Source of the DNA: Stenomitos rutilans HA7619-LM2
GTDB taxonomy: Bacteria; Cyanobacteriota; Cyanobacteriia; Leptolyngbyales; Leptolyngbyaceae
DNA length: 64,000 nucleotides
Assembly (NCBI GenBank): GCA_019358945.1
Contig: JAHHIE010000021.1
Span: 1-64,000, forward strand
Reading direction: 5' to 3'
Positions within the stretch are counted from its first letter, which is position 1. Each line of letters starts with the position of its first letter. Shown one piece after another: positions 15,628-27,518 of the stretch. The notes under the pieces are model-generated. The model had not been told where the DNA came from, made no database searches, and worked only from the letters and a program-made list of their open reading frames with translations. The position numbers and the translations under genes were made by a program.

Positions 15628-17853
15628 TTATCCGAATTTCGCTGCAGTGGCAGAGATCACGAAGGCCGCATACGTCAGGATGTAACCGACCGTGAAATGA
15701 GCCAGACCAACGACACGGGCTTGAACGATTGAGAGCGCAACGGGCTTATCTTTCCAGCGAACCAGGTTCGCCAGTGGGGTGCGCTCGTGTGCCCAAACCA
15801 GAGTTTCGATCAGCTCTTGCCAGTAGCCTCTCCAGGAGATCAGGAACATGAAGCCCGTTGCCCAAACCAGGTGCCCGAAGAGGAACATCCAGGACCAGAC
15901 AGACAGGTTATTCATGCCATACGGGTTATACCCGTTGATCGTCGCACCAGAGTACAGCCAGAGGTAGTCACGGAACCAACCCATGAGGTAGGTAGAGCTT
16001 TCGTTGAACTGGGAGATGTTGCCAGACCAGACTGAAAGGTGCTTCCAGTGCCAGTAGAACGTGACCCAGGCAATTGTATTCAGCATCCAGAACATCGACA
16101 GGTAGAACGAATCCCACGCTGAGATGTCGCATGTGCCGCCTCGTCCAGGTCCATCGCAAGGGAAGGCATAGCCGAAGTCTTTTTTGTCCGGCATGAGCTT
16201 AGACCCGCGTGCATCCAACGCACCTTTGACCAAGATCAGAGTGGTGGTGTGCAGACCCAATGCGATCGCATGGTGAACCAAGAAATCGCCAGGCCCGATG
16301 GTGAGAAACAAGGAGTTCGTGCCGCTGTTGATGGCATCCAGCCAGCCAGGCAACCAGACGTTACCGTAGTTAGGCCAAGCAGTGGTCGCAATACTGTCAG
16401 GGTTTGACAGCAGTGTATCCAAACCGTAGAGTACCTTCCCATGCGAGGCTTGAATGAACTGTGCAAACACAGGCTCAATCAGAATCTGCTTCTCAGGGGT
16501 ACCGAAGGCAACCACCACGTCATTGTGGACGTACAGACCCAACGTGTGGAAACCGAGGAACAGCGAAACCCAGCTCAAGTGAGAGATGATGGCTTCTTTA
16601 TGCTGCAAGACCCGATCCAACACGTTGCCTTTATTCAGGTCAGGGTCATAATCCCGTACCCAGAAGATGGCTCCATGAGCAAAGGCACCCACCATCAGGA
16701 ATCCAGCAATGTACTGGTGATGGGTATAGAGAGCTGCCTGCGTCGTGAAGTCTTTCGCCAGGAACGCATAAGGCGGCATAGCATACATATGCTGTGCGAC
16801 CAGGGAAGTGATAACACCTAGGCAAGCCAGGTGCCAACCCAACTGGAAGTGCAAAGAGTTGTTGTAGGTTTCGTAAATGCCTTGGTGAGGCATGTTGAAG
16901 GGACCTTCAACTGGCTTACCAAAGAAATCCTTGGCATCCATCATCTCTTTGATGCTGTGACCAATACCAAAGTTGGTACGGTACATATGACCCGCCACAA
17001 TGAACAGGACAGCGATCGCCAGATGGTGATGCGCCATATCCGTCAACCAGAGCGATTCTGTTTGAGGATGGAAACCACCCAAAAACGTTAGAATTGCCGT
17101 CCCAGCACCTTGAGCTGTGCCAAACACATGCCCAGGAGTGTCGGGGTTTTCGGCGTATACGCCCCAGTTTCCGCTGAAGAAGGGAGCCAAACCAGCTGGA
17201 TGCGGTGGGGTAGACAGGAAGTTATCCCAGCCCACATGCTGTCCGCGTGATTCGGGAATAGCCACATGAATCAGGTGACCTGCCCAAGCCAGGGAGCTAA
17301 CTCCAAACAAACCAGCCAAGTGATGATTCAACCGTGATTCTGCATTCTTAAACCAGGCTAGCGAGGGGCGGAACTTGGGTTGCAAGTGCAGCCAGCCAGC
17401 AAACAGGAAGACAGCAGACAGGATCAGGAGGAAAATGGAGCCTTCATAGAGTTCGCCATTCGTCCGAATACCCTGTGTGAACCACCACTGGTAAAGACCA
17501 GAGTAAGAGATATCAACCGGATAATTAGCCCCACCCTGGGTGAAAGCATCGACCGCAGGTTGACCGAATTGAGGGTCCCAAATCGCGTGGGCGATGGGAC
17601 GGATGTTCAATGGATCTTTAATCCACTGTTCAAAGTTGCCTTGCCACGCTACGTGGAATAGGAGACCAGATGTCCACAAGAAGATGATTGCCAAATGACC
17701 GAAATGAGAGGCGAAAATCTTTTGGTAAAGATTCTCTTCTGTCATGCCGTCGTGACTTTCAAAGTCGTGGGCAGTGGCGATCCCGTACCAAATCCGACGA
17801 GTCGTCGGATCTTGAGCGAGGTCTTGGCTAAATTTGGGAAATTTAGTCGCCAT
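15628..17853 (-). CDS. psaB: Photosystem I P700 apoprotein A2
   Basis: This 741-residue protein is PsaB. It starts [40 protein letters not shown] and has the 11 transmembrane helices, with histidine-rich chlorophyll-binding sites. The [29 protein letters not shown] loop provides the two cysteines that ligate the shared F-X iron-sulfur cluster. With PsaA it binds P700 and the electron-transfer cofactors in the thylakoid membrane. It lies 24 bases downstream of psaA in the standard cyanobacterial operon order and ends before a strong terminator. Length and sequence are normal. Confidence 0.99.
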   Translation of the reverse strand: MATKFPKFSQDLAQDPTTRRIWYGIATAHDFESHDGMTEENLYQKIFASHFGHLAIIFLWTSGLLFHVAWQGNFEQWIKDPLNIRPIAHAIWDPQFGQPAVDAFTQGGANYPVDISYSGLYQWWFTQGIRTNGELYEGSIFLLILSAVFLFAGWLHLQPKFRPSLAWFKNAESRLNHHLAGLFGVSSLAWAGHLIHVAIPESRGQHVGWDNFLSTPPHPAGLAPFFSGNWGVYAENPDTPGHVFGTAQGAGTAILTFLGGFHPQTESLWLTDMAHHHLAIAVLFIVAGHMYRTNFGIGHSIKEMMDAKDFFGKPVEGPFNMPHQGIYETYNNSLHFQLGWHLACLGVITSLVAQHMYAMPPYAFLAKDFTTQAALYTHHQYIAGFLMVGAFAHGAIFWVRDYDPDLNKGNVLDRVLQHKEAIISHLSWVSLFLGFHTLGLYVHNDVVVAFGTPEKQILIEPVFAQFIQASHGKVLYGLDTLLSNPDSIATTAWPNYGNVWLPGWLDAINSGTNSLFLTIGPGDFLVHHAIALGLHTTTLILVKGALDARGSKLMPDKKDFGYAFPCDGPGRGGTCDISAWDSFYLSMFWMLNTIAWVTFYWHWKHLSVWSGNISQFNESSTYLMGWFRDYLWLYSGATINGYNPYGMNNLSVWSWMFLFGHLVWATGFMFLISWRGYWQELIETLVWAHERTPLANLVRWKDKPVALSIVQARVVGLAHFTVGYILTYAAFVISATAAKFG

Positions 17854-17877
17854 AGTTCTACTTCGTTCTCCTCGCGC

Positions 17878-20133
17878 TTATCCAAGTGCCAGTGTACGAG
17901 CCAGGAAGAATGCCCACGTGGTGACGATTCCGCCCAGGAGATAGTGCGCTACCCCCACAGCCCGACCCTGAATGATGCTCAGTGCGCGGGGCTGAATTGA
18001 CGGGGCAACCTTCAGCTTATTGTGCGCCCAAACAATCGATTCGATCAACTCTTGCCAGTAGCCGCGACCGCTAAACAGGAACATCAAGCTGAATGCCCAA
18101 ACGAAGTGTGCACCCAGGAAGAGTAAGCCGTAAGCCGAAAGCGCTGAGCCGTAGGAGGTGATTACCTGCGTTGCCTGTGCCCAGAGGAAGTCGCGTAACC
18201 AACCGTTAATGGTGACTGCGCTCTGAGCAAAGTTACCGCCTGTGATGTGGGCCACCGTGCCATCTGGATTGACCGTCCCCCAAACGTCTGACTGCATCTT
18301 CCAACTGAAGTGGAAAATCACGATCGACAGTGAGTTGTACATCCAGAATAGACCCAGGAAGACGTGGTCCCAACCAGAAACCTGGCAGGTGCCGCCGCGA
18401 CCAGGCCCGTCACAAGGGAAGCGGAAACCCAGGTTAGCCTTATCTGGAATCAGACGAGAGCTACGGGCATACAGCACACCTTTGAGCAGGATCAACACGG
18501 TGACGTGGATGGTGAACGCATGAATGTGATGCACCAGGAAGTCTGCCGTGCCAAGCGCGATCGGCGCGATCGCCACCTTACCTCCCACTGCCACTGTTTC
18601 ACCACCAAACACATAGCTAGCAGGAGCTAGAGCGTTGGGTGCGGTGTTACCAGGAGCCAATGTGTGCAGGCTCTGTACCCACTGTGCAAACACAGGGCGT
18701 AATTGAATGCCTGTATCCGAGAACATATCTTGAGGACGACCCAGTGCCCGCATCGTGTCATTGTGCACATACAGGCCAAAGCTATGGAAGCCCAGGAAGA
18801 TAGAAACCCAGTTCAGGTGAGAGATAATTGCGTCCCGGTGACGAATCACGCGATCAAGCAGGTTGTTCTGATTCACTACGGGGTCGTAGTCACGCACCAT
18901 AAAGATGGCACCGTGAGCTGCTCCCCCAACGATGAAGAAGCCACCCAGCCACATGTGGTGAGTAAACAGAGACAATTGGGTCGCGTAGTCAGTCGCCAGA
19001 TACGGATAGGGTGGCATGGAGTACATGTGCTGAGCAACGATGATGCTCAGGGAGCCAACCATTGCCAGGTTAATTGCCAACTGAGCATGCCAGGAAGTCG
19101 TTAGCACTTCATACAGACCCTTATGACCTTCGCCAGTAAACGGCCCTTTATGTGCTTCCAGAATTTCCTTGATGCTGTGCCCAATGCCCCAGTTCGTGCG
19201 GTACTGATGTCCCGCAATGATGAACAGCACCGCGATCGCCAGATGGTGGTGTGCTGTATCCGACAGCCACAGACCACCTGTCACCGGGTTTACACCACCC
19301 TTGAAGGTAAGAAAGTCAGAATATTCTGCCCAATTCAGAGTAAAGAAAGGCGTTAAGCCCTTTGCAAAACTGGGATATAAGTCCGACATCAGCTTTGAGT
19401 TCAAGATGAACTCATGGGGCAGGGGAATATCTTTTGGAGCCACCCCTGCATCCAGCAGCTTGTTGATGGGTAATGAGACGTGAATCTGGTGACCAGCCCA
19501 GCCCAGCGAACCGAGACCAAACAACCCAGAGAGGTGATGGTTCAGCATTGACTCCACATTCTGGAACCATTCCAGTTTGGGAGCCCGCTTGTGGTAATGG
19601 AACCAGCCTGCAAACAGCATCAGACCAGCCATAACCAAACCACCGATCGCGGTGCAGTAAAGCTGGAAGCTGTTAGTGAACCCAGCAGCCCGCCACAGGT
19701 AGAAAAAGCCAGACGTAATCTGGATTCCGTGGAAGCCACCGCCAACATCTGCATTCAAAATTTCTTGTCCGAAAATCGGCCACACAACTTGAGCGCTGGG
19801 CTTAATGCCAGTGGGGTTGGTCAGCCAAGCCTCGTAGTTTGAAAACTTAGCGCCATGAAAATACATGCCGCTGAGCCAGATGAACACAACGGCAAGATGA
19901 CCGAAGTGAGCACTGAAAATTTTACGAGATACGTCTTCTAAGTCACTAGTATGGCTATCAAAATCATGAGCGTTGGCGTGGAGATTCCAAATCCAGGTGG
20001 TGGTTTTGGGACCTCTAGCCAGGGTGCGATCGAAATGACCAGGCTCTGACCACTTCTGAAAAGAAGTCGGCACCGGGTCGTTGTCAACCACAATCCTTGC
20101 TTTCGCTTCGCGCTCCCGTGGAGTAATTGTCAT
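17878..20133 (-). CDS. psaA: Photosystem I P700 apoprotein A1
   Basis: This 751-residue protein is PsaA. The start [38 protein letters not shown] is at the ATG 20131-20133; the open frame runs eight codons further but those residues are not family sequence. The F-X-binding loop [29 protein letters not shown] is intact. It pairs with PsaB to form the photosystem I core. It is the first gene of the psaAB operon, with a long leader region upstream that in cyanobacteria carries light-responsive promoters. Confidence 0.99.
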   Translation of the reverse strand: MTITPREREAKARIVVDNDPVPTSFQKWSEPGHFDRTLARGPKTTTWIWNLHANAHDFDSHTSDLEDVSRKIFSAHFGHLAVVFIWLSGMYFHGAKFSNYEAWLTNPTGIKPSAQVVWPIFGQEILNADVGGGFHGIQITSGFFYLWRAAGFTNSFQLYCTAIGGLVMAGLMLFAGWFHYHKRAPKLEWFQNVESMLNHHLSGLFGLGSLGWAGHQIHVSLPINKLLDAGVAPKDIPLPHEFILNSKLMSDLYPSFAKGLTPFFTLNWAEYSDFLTFKGGVNPVTGGLWLSDTAHHHLAIAVLFIIAGHQYRTNWGIGHSIKEILEAHKGPFTGEGHKGLYEVLTTSWHAQLAINLAMVGSLSIIVAQHMYSMPPYPYLATDYATQLSLFTHHMWLGGFFIVGGAAHGAIFMVRDYDPVVNQNNLLDRVIRHRDAIISHLNWVSIFLGFHSFGLYVHNDTMRALGRPQDMFSDTGIQLRPVFAQWVQSLHTLAPGNTAPNALAPASYVFGGETVAVGGKVAIAPIALGTADFLVHHIHAFTIHVTVLILLKGVLYARSSRLIPDKANLGFRFPCDGPGRGGTCQVSGWDHVFLGLFWMYNSLSIVIFHFSWKMQSDVWGTVNPDGTVAHITGGNFAQSAVTINGWLRDFLWAQATQVITSYGSALSAYGLLFLGAHFVWAFSLMFLFSGRGYWQELIESIVWAHNKLKVAPSIQPRALSIIQGRAVGVAHYLLGGIVTTWAFFLARTLALG

Positions 20134-20916
20134 TGAGACTCTCCTCTCTCTAGACAAGGAACGAGGAATCCCCCCTGCCAGACGCTGCTCCCATTAAAAA
20201 CAGCCCCTTGCTGCAAAACACCCTTGCGCTCAAATGAGCAACCATTAGCACTGATCGAAAACCAGCGTCTGGATTCCAACGTGGCTAGAGAACAAAAAGA
20301 TGTTAGCAACGATCGCAGTTCAAAGAACGGAACAAATATCATCATCAGAACCGGAAAGGTTCGCTCAGACAATACAACTAGCCTGGTAGGAGTTCTCATC
20401 GTGTCATTATATGACTCGTGTTACGCCGAACTTGGACGCAATTAACAATAATTCAAACTCCTTCGAGTGCGGACATAGACGAGCTTGCGAACCTGAGCTA
20501 AGTGAAAAAGTCAAGCAAAACGGTTGTTGCGTTTACAAAACTAGATACTCCGATAACTAGAGATATAATCCCTGGGATCGCGATTTGGAAGCCAATTAAG
20601 GATTGAGTTACTTCTATTTATTGAGCAGAAATACTCTATACATTTCACCAGCACAAAACGTCTTGCTTGTTTGCTTTTGTGCTGTTCTTTTTGAAACGTT
20701 TTATTGAGCATCGCTCAAAAAAGGTTAAGTGTATATAACTGACTAACCAAGTCACGAGCTATCTAGATAACTCATGCCAGCCATTTACGGTTCTGCCTAA
20801 AGCTCCATTTCGTCGCGCTAGAGACATGTCGCTTAACACGAGCGACGAAACTTTGCACGGGTGGCTTAGTCTTTTCCGCTATAGTTCCCTATGGGCAGCT
20901 TTTAGGAGTGGGTTCT
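20134..20916. other. Divergent intergenic region upstream of psaA
   Basis: About 780 bases separate psaA (leftward) from the exported-protein gene at 20917 (rightward) and must hold promoters for both. The sequence is A/T-rich near 20560-20760. No further gene is seen. A hairpin with TTTCGTCGC (20808-20816) and GCGACGAAA (20842-20850) lies about 65 bases before the rightward gene, probably in its leader. I cannot place the psaA promoters with confidence. Confidence 0.5.
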
Positions 20917-22551
20917 GTGTTGGGAATGAAGCGCTGGCAGGCGATCGCTAAATTGATCGTGACATTCGTCGCCATCCTTGTGACGGTGAGTTGGGGTGAG
21001 GCGGGGAATGCAGCACACGCTGCCTTTTGGGGGCGATCGCAAGCAACCGCTACAAAGCAGGCAACTGTTAAGAAGGCAGGAAAAATTGCGGAAGCCTCGC
21101 CACCGATCGTCCTGCAAGAGTTACGACAGGCTCTTGATGATTATCAACCTCAAGTCACCATTATCAGCCCCCGCAAAAACGACGTGCTGACGGATACTAC
21201 CGTGTCTGTCCGTTTCCTGGTGAACGATCTGCCCCTCTTTAAAAACGAAACCTTCGGCTTAGGACCACATCTGCATGTTCTGCTAGACAATCGCCCCTAT
21301 CAGGCTGTTTACGATACAAGTCAGCCCTTGGTTTTCGACAAGCTAGAGCCTGGAACTCACACCATTCGGGCCTTTGCATCTCGCCCCTGGCACGAAAGCT
21401 TCAAGAATGAAGGAGCCTTTGCACAGACGACCTTTCACGTACTGACCAAAACTCAGGATAACAATCCCGATTCCGACCTGCCGCTACTTACCTATAGCCG
21501 CCCCCAAGGAACTTACGGCGCAGAGCCGATCCTGTTAGATTTTTACCTGACCAATGCCCCGCTGCATCTCGTCGCACAGGCCGACACAACGGATGACATT
21601 GCTGACTGGCGCATTCGCTGCACGGTAAATGGCGACAGTTTTGTGATTGATCGCTGGCAACCGCTGTACCTTCAAGGCTTCAAGCCTGGTAAAAACTGGG
21701 TGCAGCTTGAGTACCTTGACGACAAAGGTAACCCGGTGCAAAACGTGTTTAACAACACAGTGCGGCTGGTGGAGTACCAACCTAATGGCGACGACACGTT
21801 GTCCAAACTGGTGCGGGGAGAGTTAGCTGCCGCCGATGTGCGTGGCATTGTTGACCCTGACTACGTACCGCCTGCACCAGAACCTACTCCAGAACCAAGT
21901 CCGGAACCCACTCTGGAACCAACGTCAAAACCCACTCCAGAGCCGACGATCGACCCGACAGATCAACCACCGTCTACGTTGGCAACTCCCCAGGCAGAAC
22001 CGTCACCAGATTTAGAAGCGACCGATCGTCCCTCACCGATCATCCTCCCTGAACCATCCCCTACTCTCAGCCCAGCACCACCATCAGAGCCTTTCACCCC
22101 AGAACCAGCGCCGTCCGTTCCAGAAGTTGTCTTGCCGCCAGAGTCTGAAGCGCCTGAAGCAGAACGCGTGCAGCCAGAGACACCGATCGTGGTTGAGCCA
22201 AAACTAAGCCATCCTACAGTTAAGCCAGCCTCACCAAGCGAAAGCATTTCAACGAATAACAAGACGCCTAGTGGGCAAGAACGATTGCGTCAATTGGGAC
22301 AGCAATTCGGCCGATACCTACCGCAGAAGCGCAGAGCGATCGCGCCATCTTCTAGTGCTAGACCTACCGCAGAGAGCGATCGCTCTAAAGTAATGTCAGG
22401 CGATGAAACCAGCCCCATGCCAAACATTGCTATCCCCGATCCGTTGCCTCCAACATTGCCAGAAATTATTGACACGGCTCCGCTAGAAGCTCCGACCTCA
22501 GGCGCACCAGCGTCAGCCGTGATCGAGAAACTTGAAGATCGAGGAACCTGA
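20917..22551 (+). CDS. Exported proline-rich protein with Ig-like N-terminal region
   Basis: This protein of 544 residues starts with a hydrophobic signal or anchor (LIVTFVAILVTVSWG, ending AAHA). A folded region follows at about 45-310 with beta-strand-rich segments such as VTIISPRKNDVLTDTTVSVRFLVNDLPLF, GPHLHVLLDNRPYQAVYD and LEPGTHTIRAFASRPWHESFKNEGAF, resembling an Ig-like fold. The last 220 residues are a Pro/Glu/Thr-rich low-complexity tail (repeated PEPT, PEPS units). The GTG at 20917 is chosen because AGGAG lies eight bases upstream; GTG 20908 overlaps that site and ATG 20926 is a little far. It is likely periplasmic; function unknown. Confidence 0.72.
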   Translation: MLGMKRWQAIAKLIVTFVAILVTVSWGEAGNAAHAAFWGRSQATATKQATVKKAGKIAEASPPIVLQELRQALDDYQPQVTIISPRKNDVLTDTTVSVRFLVNDLPLFKNETFGLGPHLHVLLDNRPYQAVYDTSQPLVFDKLEPGTHTIRAFASRPWHESFKNEGAFAQTTFHVLTKTQDNNPDSDLPLLTYSRPQGTYGAEPILLDFYLTNAPLHLVAQADTTDDIADWRIRCTVNGDSFVIDRWQPLYLQGFKPGKNWVQLEYLDDKGNPVQNVFNNTVRLVEYQPNGDDTLSKLVRGELAAADVRGIVDPDYVPPAPEPTPEPSPEPTLEPTSKPTPEPTIDPTDQPPSTLATPQAEPSPDLEATDRPSPIILPEPSPTLSPAPPSEPFTPEPAPSVPEVVLPPESEAPEAERVQPETPIVVEPKLSHPTVKPASPSESISTNNKTPSGQERLRQLGQQFGRYLPQKRRAIAPSSSARPTAESDRSKVMSGDETSPMPNIAIPDPLPPTLPEIIDTAPLEAPTSGAPASAVIEKLEDRGT

Positions 22552-22898
22552 AGATCGCTAAACGATCGCTCAAACGCGCGTTCATACTTGCGATCGTGCA
22601 AAGCTCTGCACATTGCGGTTTCTAAATACAGTCTGTCAGGCATCCACGAGACAGATATAGTATAGTACTTATGTACTAAACATCGAAAACGACTACGCTC
22701 TAATCGCACTCTGCATTTTAGTGGATGCGTAGATGAGTGAATGCGTAGATGAAATCATTTGCGGTAGTGTGAGAAGCAAGGCGGCCATTAAGCGGGGAGT
22801 TTGAGTTCATGCGCTGCACGATCGCCATTGCTGTAACCGCGACTCATGCGGCTCAACTCACCCCTCACCAGCCCTCCAGAAGGAGTCTCTTGTCTCAC
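22552..22898. other. Intergenic region between convergent genes
   Basis: No gene is recognised. The interval separates the rightward exported-protein gene from the leftward response regulators. A small palindrome, AGTAC-TTAT-GTACT (22664-22677), is the only distinct structure noticed. Confidence 0.4.
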
Positions 22899-23303
22899 CT
22901 ATTCTTCCGATGGCAACAGCGCCATCACCTGATCGATAAAGGCTTGATAATCTACCACTGGCTTAGAAATATAGCCATCGGCACCACTTTGCTGAAGCGA
23001 CGTTTCTTTGTCGCCAATCATGGCGTGCGCTGTGACCAAAATAATGGGCAACGAAGCTGTGCTGGGGTCACGTTTCAGCAGTTGCGTCAGCTTGATGCCA
23101 TCCACCGCTTTGCCCTGATACAAACTGTGAGACAGCGAGACATCCATCAAAATCAAGTCGGCTTGCCCAGCCTTAGCAATTTGCATGACCTCTTCGGCAT
23201 TTTCCGTATGCTTCACCGCCAGACCGCCCAGGCGCGTCAAATAGCGCGAAAAGACTTTTACATTAGCCAGGTCATCCTCGACCAGCAACACCGTTTTTGT
23301 CAT
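22899..23303 (-). CDS. Response regulator, receiver domain only (second of tandem pair)
   Basis: This 134-residue protein is a stand-alone CheY/DivK-like receiver. It has the acidic pair in VEDDLANVK, the phospho-acceptor aspartate in LILMDVSLS, the threonine in LVTAHAM and the lysine in YISKPV. There is no output domain, so it would act by protein contact within a phosphorelay. It is about 70 percent identical by eye to the gene six bases upstream and arose by tandem duplication. The extra segment HSLYQGKAVDGIKLTQLLKRDP after the aspartate is shared by both copies. Confidence 0.92.
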   Translation of the reverse strand: MTKTVLLVEDDLANVKVFSRYLTRLGGLAVKHTENAEEVMQIAKAGQADLILMDVSLSHSLYQGKAVDGIKLTQLLKRDPSTASLPIILVTAHAMIGDKETSLQQSGADGYISKPVVDYQAFIDQVMALLPSEE

Positions 23304-23309
23304 TGGTCC

Positions 23310-23708
23310 CTAACCTGTTGGCAGCAATGCCATAACCTGATCAACAAACGCCTGATGATCCACCACAGGCTTAGAAATGTAAGCATCTGCTCCACTTTGC
23401 TTCAAAAAGTTTTCGCGATCGCCTTCCATCGCATGGGCTGTGACCAGAATGATCGGCAGCGTCGCCGTCTGGGGGTCTGCTTTCAGCATCTGCGTAATCT
23501 TAATCCCATCCACCGCCTTGCCCAAATAGACACTCCGCGACAGCGAAACATCCATCAGAATAATGTCGGCTTCATGGGCATGGGCCATCTGCATCACTTC
23601 TTCCACATCTTCAGTATGCTTGACTGCCAACCCACCTCGTTTCGTCAGGATTTTAGAAAATACCCGTGCATTAATCAGATCGTCCTCGACAATCAGAACG
23701 GTTTTCAT
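23310..23708 (-). CDS. Response regulator, receiver domain only (first of tandem pair)
   Basis: This 132-residue receiver protein (MKTVLIVEDDLINARVFSKIL) has the phospho-acceptor aspartate in IILMDVSLSRSVYLGKAVDGIK, the switch threonine in LVTAHAMEGD and the lysine in YISKPVVDHQAF. It has no output domain. It is the first gene of a two-gene operon with a close paralogue. No histidine kinase is adjacent; candidate partners include hybrid kinases elsewhere in the genome. The two copies differ mainly in surface residues of the last helices. Confidence 0.92.
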   Translation of the reverse strand: MKTVLIVEDDLINARVFSKILTKRGGLAVKHTEDVEEVMQMAHAHEADIILMDVSLSRSVYLGKAVDGIKITQMLKADPQTATLPIILVTAHAMEGDRENFLKQSGADAYISKPVVDHQAFVDQVMALLPTG

Positions 23709-23889
23709 TGTGCTTTCCTCGAAACGTGACCCAGATGAAGCAGCAGTCTTACCACGTGCCTCAGCGTTACTGTGAAATAGAAACAGGTACGCTCAGACTT
23801 GTTCCCATCGTAAACGTCGCTTGCGGCAAACGCTACAAACCTTTGATGAAATCAGCTTTTATACAATCAATGTGTAAGGAACAACGCTC

Positions 23890-26460
23890 ATGGCTGTAAT
23901 TACTACTGCTCTACACACAGAGATGCAGCAGTCCTATCTGGAATATGCCATGAGCGTCATCGTAGGACGTGCCCTACCAGATGTGCGTGACGGGCTGAAA
24001 CCAGTACATCGCCGTATTTTATACGCGATGCACGAGTTGGGGTTGACCCCCGATCGCCCCTATCGTAAATGTGCCCGCGTGGTGGGGGATGTGCTGGGTA
24101 AATACCATCCCCACGGCGATCAGGCCGTTTATGATGCGCTGGTGCGGCTAGTACAGGATTTTTCCAGTCGCTACCCACTGTTGGGGGGACATGGCAATTT
24201 CGGTTCGGTGGACAACGATCCCCCAGCCGCCATGCGGTACACCGAAACTCGACTAGCACCGTTGGGTAACGAAACACTGCTGACGGAGATTGGCGAAGCA
24301 ACCGTTAATTTTGTTGGTAACTTTGACAATTCTCAACAAGAGCCAACCGTACTACCCGCACAACTGCCCATCTTGCTGCTCAACGGCAGTTCGGGCATTG
24401 CGGTCGGCATGGCAACCAACATTCCACCGCACAACCTGGGCGAAATTGTGGATGGTCTGGTCGCACTGATTGACAATCCCAACCTGCCAGATGCCAAGCT
24501 CTTTGAACTTATTCCAGGGCCAGACTTTCCCACGGGTGGCGAAATCATGGGCACGGAAGGCATCCAGGAAGCTTACGCTACGGGTAAAGGCAGCATTCCG
24601 GTTCGAGGTGTGGCGCAGGTCGAGGAACTGCAAATTGGTCGTGGTCGGCATCGACGCACCGCGTTAGTGGTGACAGAACTGCCCTACCAGGTCAACAAAG
24701 CAGCCTGGATTGAAAAAATGGCAGAACTCGTCAATCAGGGACGGTTAGAAGGCATTGCTGATCTGCGCGATGAGAGCGATCGCGATGGTATTCGAGTGGT
24801 CATCGAACTCCGTCGAGATATCAATCCCCAGAAGATTCTCAACAGCTTGTATCGCCAAACGGCTCTCCAGTCGAACTTTGGTACCATCATGCTGGCTCTT
24901 ACGGATGGGCAACCTCGCCAAATGCCCCTACGGGAACTGCTCCAGCAGTTTTTGTCCTTTCGAGAAGACACCCTCACTCGCCGCTATCGTCATGAGCTGA
25001 ATCAAGCCGAAACTCGTCTTCATATTGTCGAAGGTCTCTTGTTGGCCTTGTCCAATCTCGATTTAGTCATTGATATTCTGCGTCACGCTCCGGACGGCAG
25101 CACTGCCAAGTTGCAGTTTCAGGAGCGGTTAGATTTGAGCGATCGTCAGGCCGATGCGATCCTCTCAATGCCGTTGCGCCGCCTGATCACCACAGAACGG
25201 CAGAGCCTTCAAACTGAGTTTGATGAGCTAACCGCGCAAATGCAGGAACTCCAGCGTTTGTTAGGCGATCGGCGCGAATTGCTCAAAGTGCTGAAAAAAG
25301 ATCTCCGGGCACTGAAGAAAAAGTTTGCCGATCCACGACGGACGAAGATTATTGCCACTAGCGGTCAGCGGTCAGCGGTCAGCAGCCAGCAGTTAGAAAT
25401 CGGTGAGCAGCTTACGCTTGACCAACCCCTGCTCACATCCAACAGCCAATCACTAACCGTTGAAAACTCTACTCACGAATCTGAGGTAGAAGAAACGGTG
25501 ATTGAACTCACCCAACGTGGTTACATTCGCCGACTCACACCCAAAGCCTTTCAACGGAACCAGAGTAAAGCGATCGACAGGGTAACTCAGGTGCTAGAAG
25601 ATGGTGATGACTTTATGGTTCAAACAGAGTTCGCCACGACAGCACAAACTTTAGTGGTGTTTACCCGCAGCGGAAAAGCTTATCCACTGGATGTAAGAGA
25701 GGTGCCCCAGTCTACCGGTAAGTCGCGGGGCGCACCGCTGATTACCCTACTGCCGCCCTCCGCTCAAAATGATCCGGGTTCGGTTGTGGGTTGCTTTGTG
25801 CTGCCAGACGATCGAGACGAGGCCGATCTTCTAGTAGTCACTCAGCAAGGACGCATCAAACGGCTACCGCTAGCAGAATTAGGCGAATTGACTGGGCGTG
25901 GTTTAACCGTGCTGAAGTTGAAACCAGAGGATCAGCTTGCCTTTGTCAGCCTCACGGAAGTGGGCGATCAGCTTGTACTAGCAACGGCAGGCGGACGCTT
26001 GCTGCGGTTAGTCATTAACGATGAGCAACTGCCAGCACTGAGCCGAGTGGCACAGGGTAATTTGGCAATTCGCTTGCGGAAACAAGAAAAATTGGTTGGC
26101 TACACGCTCATTTACCAAGGTGACGATCTCCTCTTGCTCTCTGAACAGGGCGATGCCAAACGATTGTCGATCGACACTCTCCGCCTTTCCACCACAGGCG
26201 ACCTCGGCACCCAATCATTTAAATTTACGCGTAAAACCGATGCTCTTGCAGGTATGGTGGCGGCCCCCCCCGATACCGTGGTCACTGTATTAACCAGCAA
26301 CAACCGCATGGCACGGATGACCAGTGGTGAAACACCTCTCAAAGGCCGAGATGAGTTGGGCGATCGCACACTCCAGCTTGAGCCAGACGAGCGTATTGCT
26401 GGTGTCATCATTCCCAAATTACCCCTACCAGAACCGGAAGAAGCGACGATCGAGCCATAG
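23890..26460 (+). CDS. gyrA: DNA gyrase / topoisomerase IV subunit A
   Basis: This 856-residue protein is a type IIA topoisomerase A subunit. The N-terminal breakage-reunion domain has [38 protein letters not shown] and the catalytic Tyr117 in [11 protein letters not shown] coiled coil ends near residue 485, and the C-terminal beta-pinwheel starts near 535 ([13 protein letters not shown]) with several [18 protein letters not shown] blades. Between them lies an unusual low-complexity linker, about residues 487-533, that opens with SGQRSAVS encoded by a heptanucleotide repeat. Cyanobacteria often have two such genes, one of them ParC-like; sequence features ([12 protein letters not shown]) do not settle which this is. 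It changes DNA supercoiling together with a B subunit not in this window. Confidence 0.9.
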   Translation: MAVITTALHTEMQQSYLEYAMSVIVGRALPDVRDGLKPVHRRILYAMHELGLTPDRPYRKCARVVGDVLGKYHPHGDQAVYDALVRLVQDFSSRYPLLGGHGNFGSVDNDPPAAMRYTETRLAPLGNETLLTEIGEATVNFVGNFDNSQQEPTVLPAQLPILLLNGSSGIAVGMATNIPPHNLGEIVDGLVALIDNPNLPDAKLFELIPGPDFPTGGEIMGTEGIQEAYATGKGSIPVRGVAQVEELQIGRGRHRRTALVVTELPYQVNKAAWIEKMAELVNQGRLEGIADLRDESDRDGIRVVIELRRDINPQKILNSLYRQTALQSNFGTIMLALTDGQPRQMPLRELLQQFLSFREDTLTRRYRHELNQAETRLHIVEGLLLALSNLDLVIDILRHAPDGSTAKLQFQERLDLSDRQADAILSMPLRRLITTERQSLQTEFDELTAQMQELQRLLGDRRELLKVLKKDLRALKKKFADPRRTKIIATSGQRSAVSSQQLEIGEQLTLDQPLLTSNSQSLTVENSTHESEVEETVIELTQRGYIRRLTPKAFQRNQSKAIDRVTQVLEDGDDFMVQTEFATTAQTLVVFTRSGKAYPLDVREVPQSTGKSRGAPLITLLPPSAQNDPGSVVGCFVLPDDRDEADLLVVTQQGRIKRLPLAELGELTGRGLTVLKLKPEDQLAFVSLTEVGDQLVLATAGGRLLRLVINDEQLPALSRVAQGNLAIRLRKQEKLVGYTLIYQGDDLLLLSEQGDAKRLSIDTLRLSTTGDLGTQSFKFTRKTDALAGMVAAPPDTVVTVLTSNNRMARMTSGETPLKGRDELGDRTLQLEPDERIAGVIIPKLPLPEPEEATIEP
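25360..25394 (+). repeat. Heptanucleotide tandem repeat inside gyrA
   Basis: Three perfect AGCGGTC units (25360-25380) are followed by two degenerate ones, AGCAGCC and AGCAGTT. Three heptamers make 21 bases, so the frame is kept and the tract encodes SGQRSAVS. The same heptamer (as GGTCAGC) on the coding strand occurs inside mutM at 52130-52164. Confidence 0.95.
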
Positions 26461-26507
26461 TAACGATCAAGCGCTCAACCGGGAAAATCGCGCAAACGCA
26501 AATCACT

Positions 26508-27320
26508 TTACCGCTGTAGCAATGCTTGGAGCTGTGGTGTTTGCAGTAGCGTCTGAAAATGAGCATCGCCTCGTGCTAGCGCACGATAAAGGGGAGGATT
26601 AAGCTTAATCGCCCGTTGCAGATAACTGAGTGCCAGTTGAGGTTCCCCCTGAAGGGCATAACACCGGGCTTTGCTATACCAGGCATCGGGGTTGTTTGGC
26701 TTGTTTTGCAGAGATTTATCGAAGCTAGCGATCGCGCCCTCATAATCGCCCTGCCGAGTTAATATAGTACCCCGGTAGTTCCAGGCGTAATAGCAAAGTG
26801 GGTTAATGGCTAGTGTTCGATCGAGACCCTCAAGCGCCAGGTCAAGTTTTTCGAGGCTGGCAAGCACTTTGCTACGGCTGTACCAGGCTTTGTAGTCACT
26901 GGGATTCATTTCAATGACGCGATCGAAACAAACCAGTGCTTCCTCATCACGATGCAGATGCGCCAATGCTTTACCCTGGTTGTAGCGCGCTTTCAAGTCG
27001 TTGGGGGTCAGCCGCAGCGTTTTTTGAAGACAGACTAGCGCTTCCTCGTAACGACCCAATTTAGCAAGCACGATGCCTTTGCCATGCCACGCTAGAGCAA
27101 ATTCGGGATGAATGCGCAACGTTTGGTCAAAGCTGGCAAGGGCTTCCTGAAAGCGGCCTAGATTTTCGAGTGCGTAACCACGGTTGTTCCACACCTCGTA
27201 GAGGTCGGACTGTGCAGCTAAAACTCTGTCATAGCCAGCGATCGCGCCTTCATAATGCCCTAATCCATATAAGATATTGCCGTGACTGTACCAGGCAGCA
27301 GAGTTCAGATCACTCTCCAT
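26508..27320 (-). CDS. TPR repeat protein, 270 residues
   Basis: The protein is made of about seven tetratricopeptide repeats of 34 residues, for example AWYSHGNILYGLGHYEGAIAGYDRVLAAQSDL and AWYSKARCYALQGEPQLALSYLQRAIKLNPPL. It has no signal peptide or membrane segment, so it is a cytosolic scaffold for protein contacts. It is convergent with gyrA, with only 47 bases between the stops. A larger TPR protein of the same style lies at 27971-29398, suggesting paralogy. Confidence 0.88.
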   Translation of the reverse strand: MESDLNSAAWYSHGNILYGLGHYEGAIAGYDRVLAAQSDLYEVWNNRGYALENLGRFQEALASFDQTLRIHPEFALAWHGKGIVLAKLGRYEEALVCLQKTLRLTPNDLKARYNQGKALAHLHRDEEALVCFDRVIEMNPSDYKAWYSRSKVLASLEKLDLALEGLDRTLAINPLCYYAWNYRGTILTRQGDYEGAIASFDKSLQNKPNNPDAWYSKARCYALQGEPQLALSYLQRAIKLNPPLYRALARGDAHFQTLLQTPQLQALLQR

Positions 27321-27518
27321 AACCTACCCTAAGCCCCAAGAACTCCTATTCCTAGAGTTGCCAAAAACAAGCAAAATTCTCTCACAGTCGTCTATTTTCC
27401 GTAAATTTACGCCTATCCTCAATGAAGCAAGCAAAAATTTCTCCTTAGCCATCCCCCGCGATCGTGTGCCTGCTCACCCATTCATCTACTCACCCATCGA
27501 GGCGAAGCTGTATTTGAG

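Noticed and set aside
22809..23729. 306-codon open frame on the plus strand across the two response regulator genes
   Set aside because: It is antisense to two clear receiver-domain genes, is rich in His, Gln and Arg, and has no family likeness; it is a codon-bias shadow.
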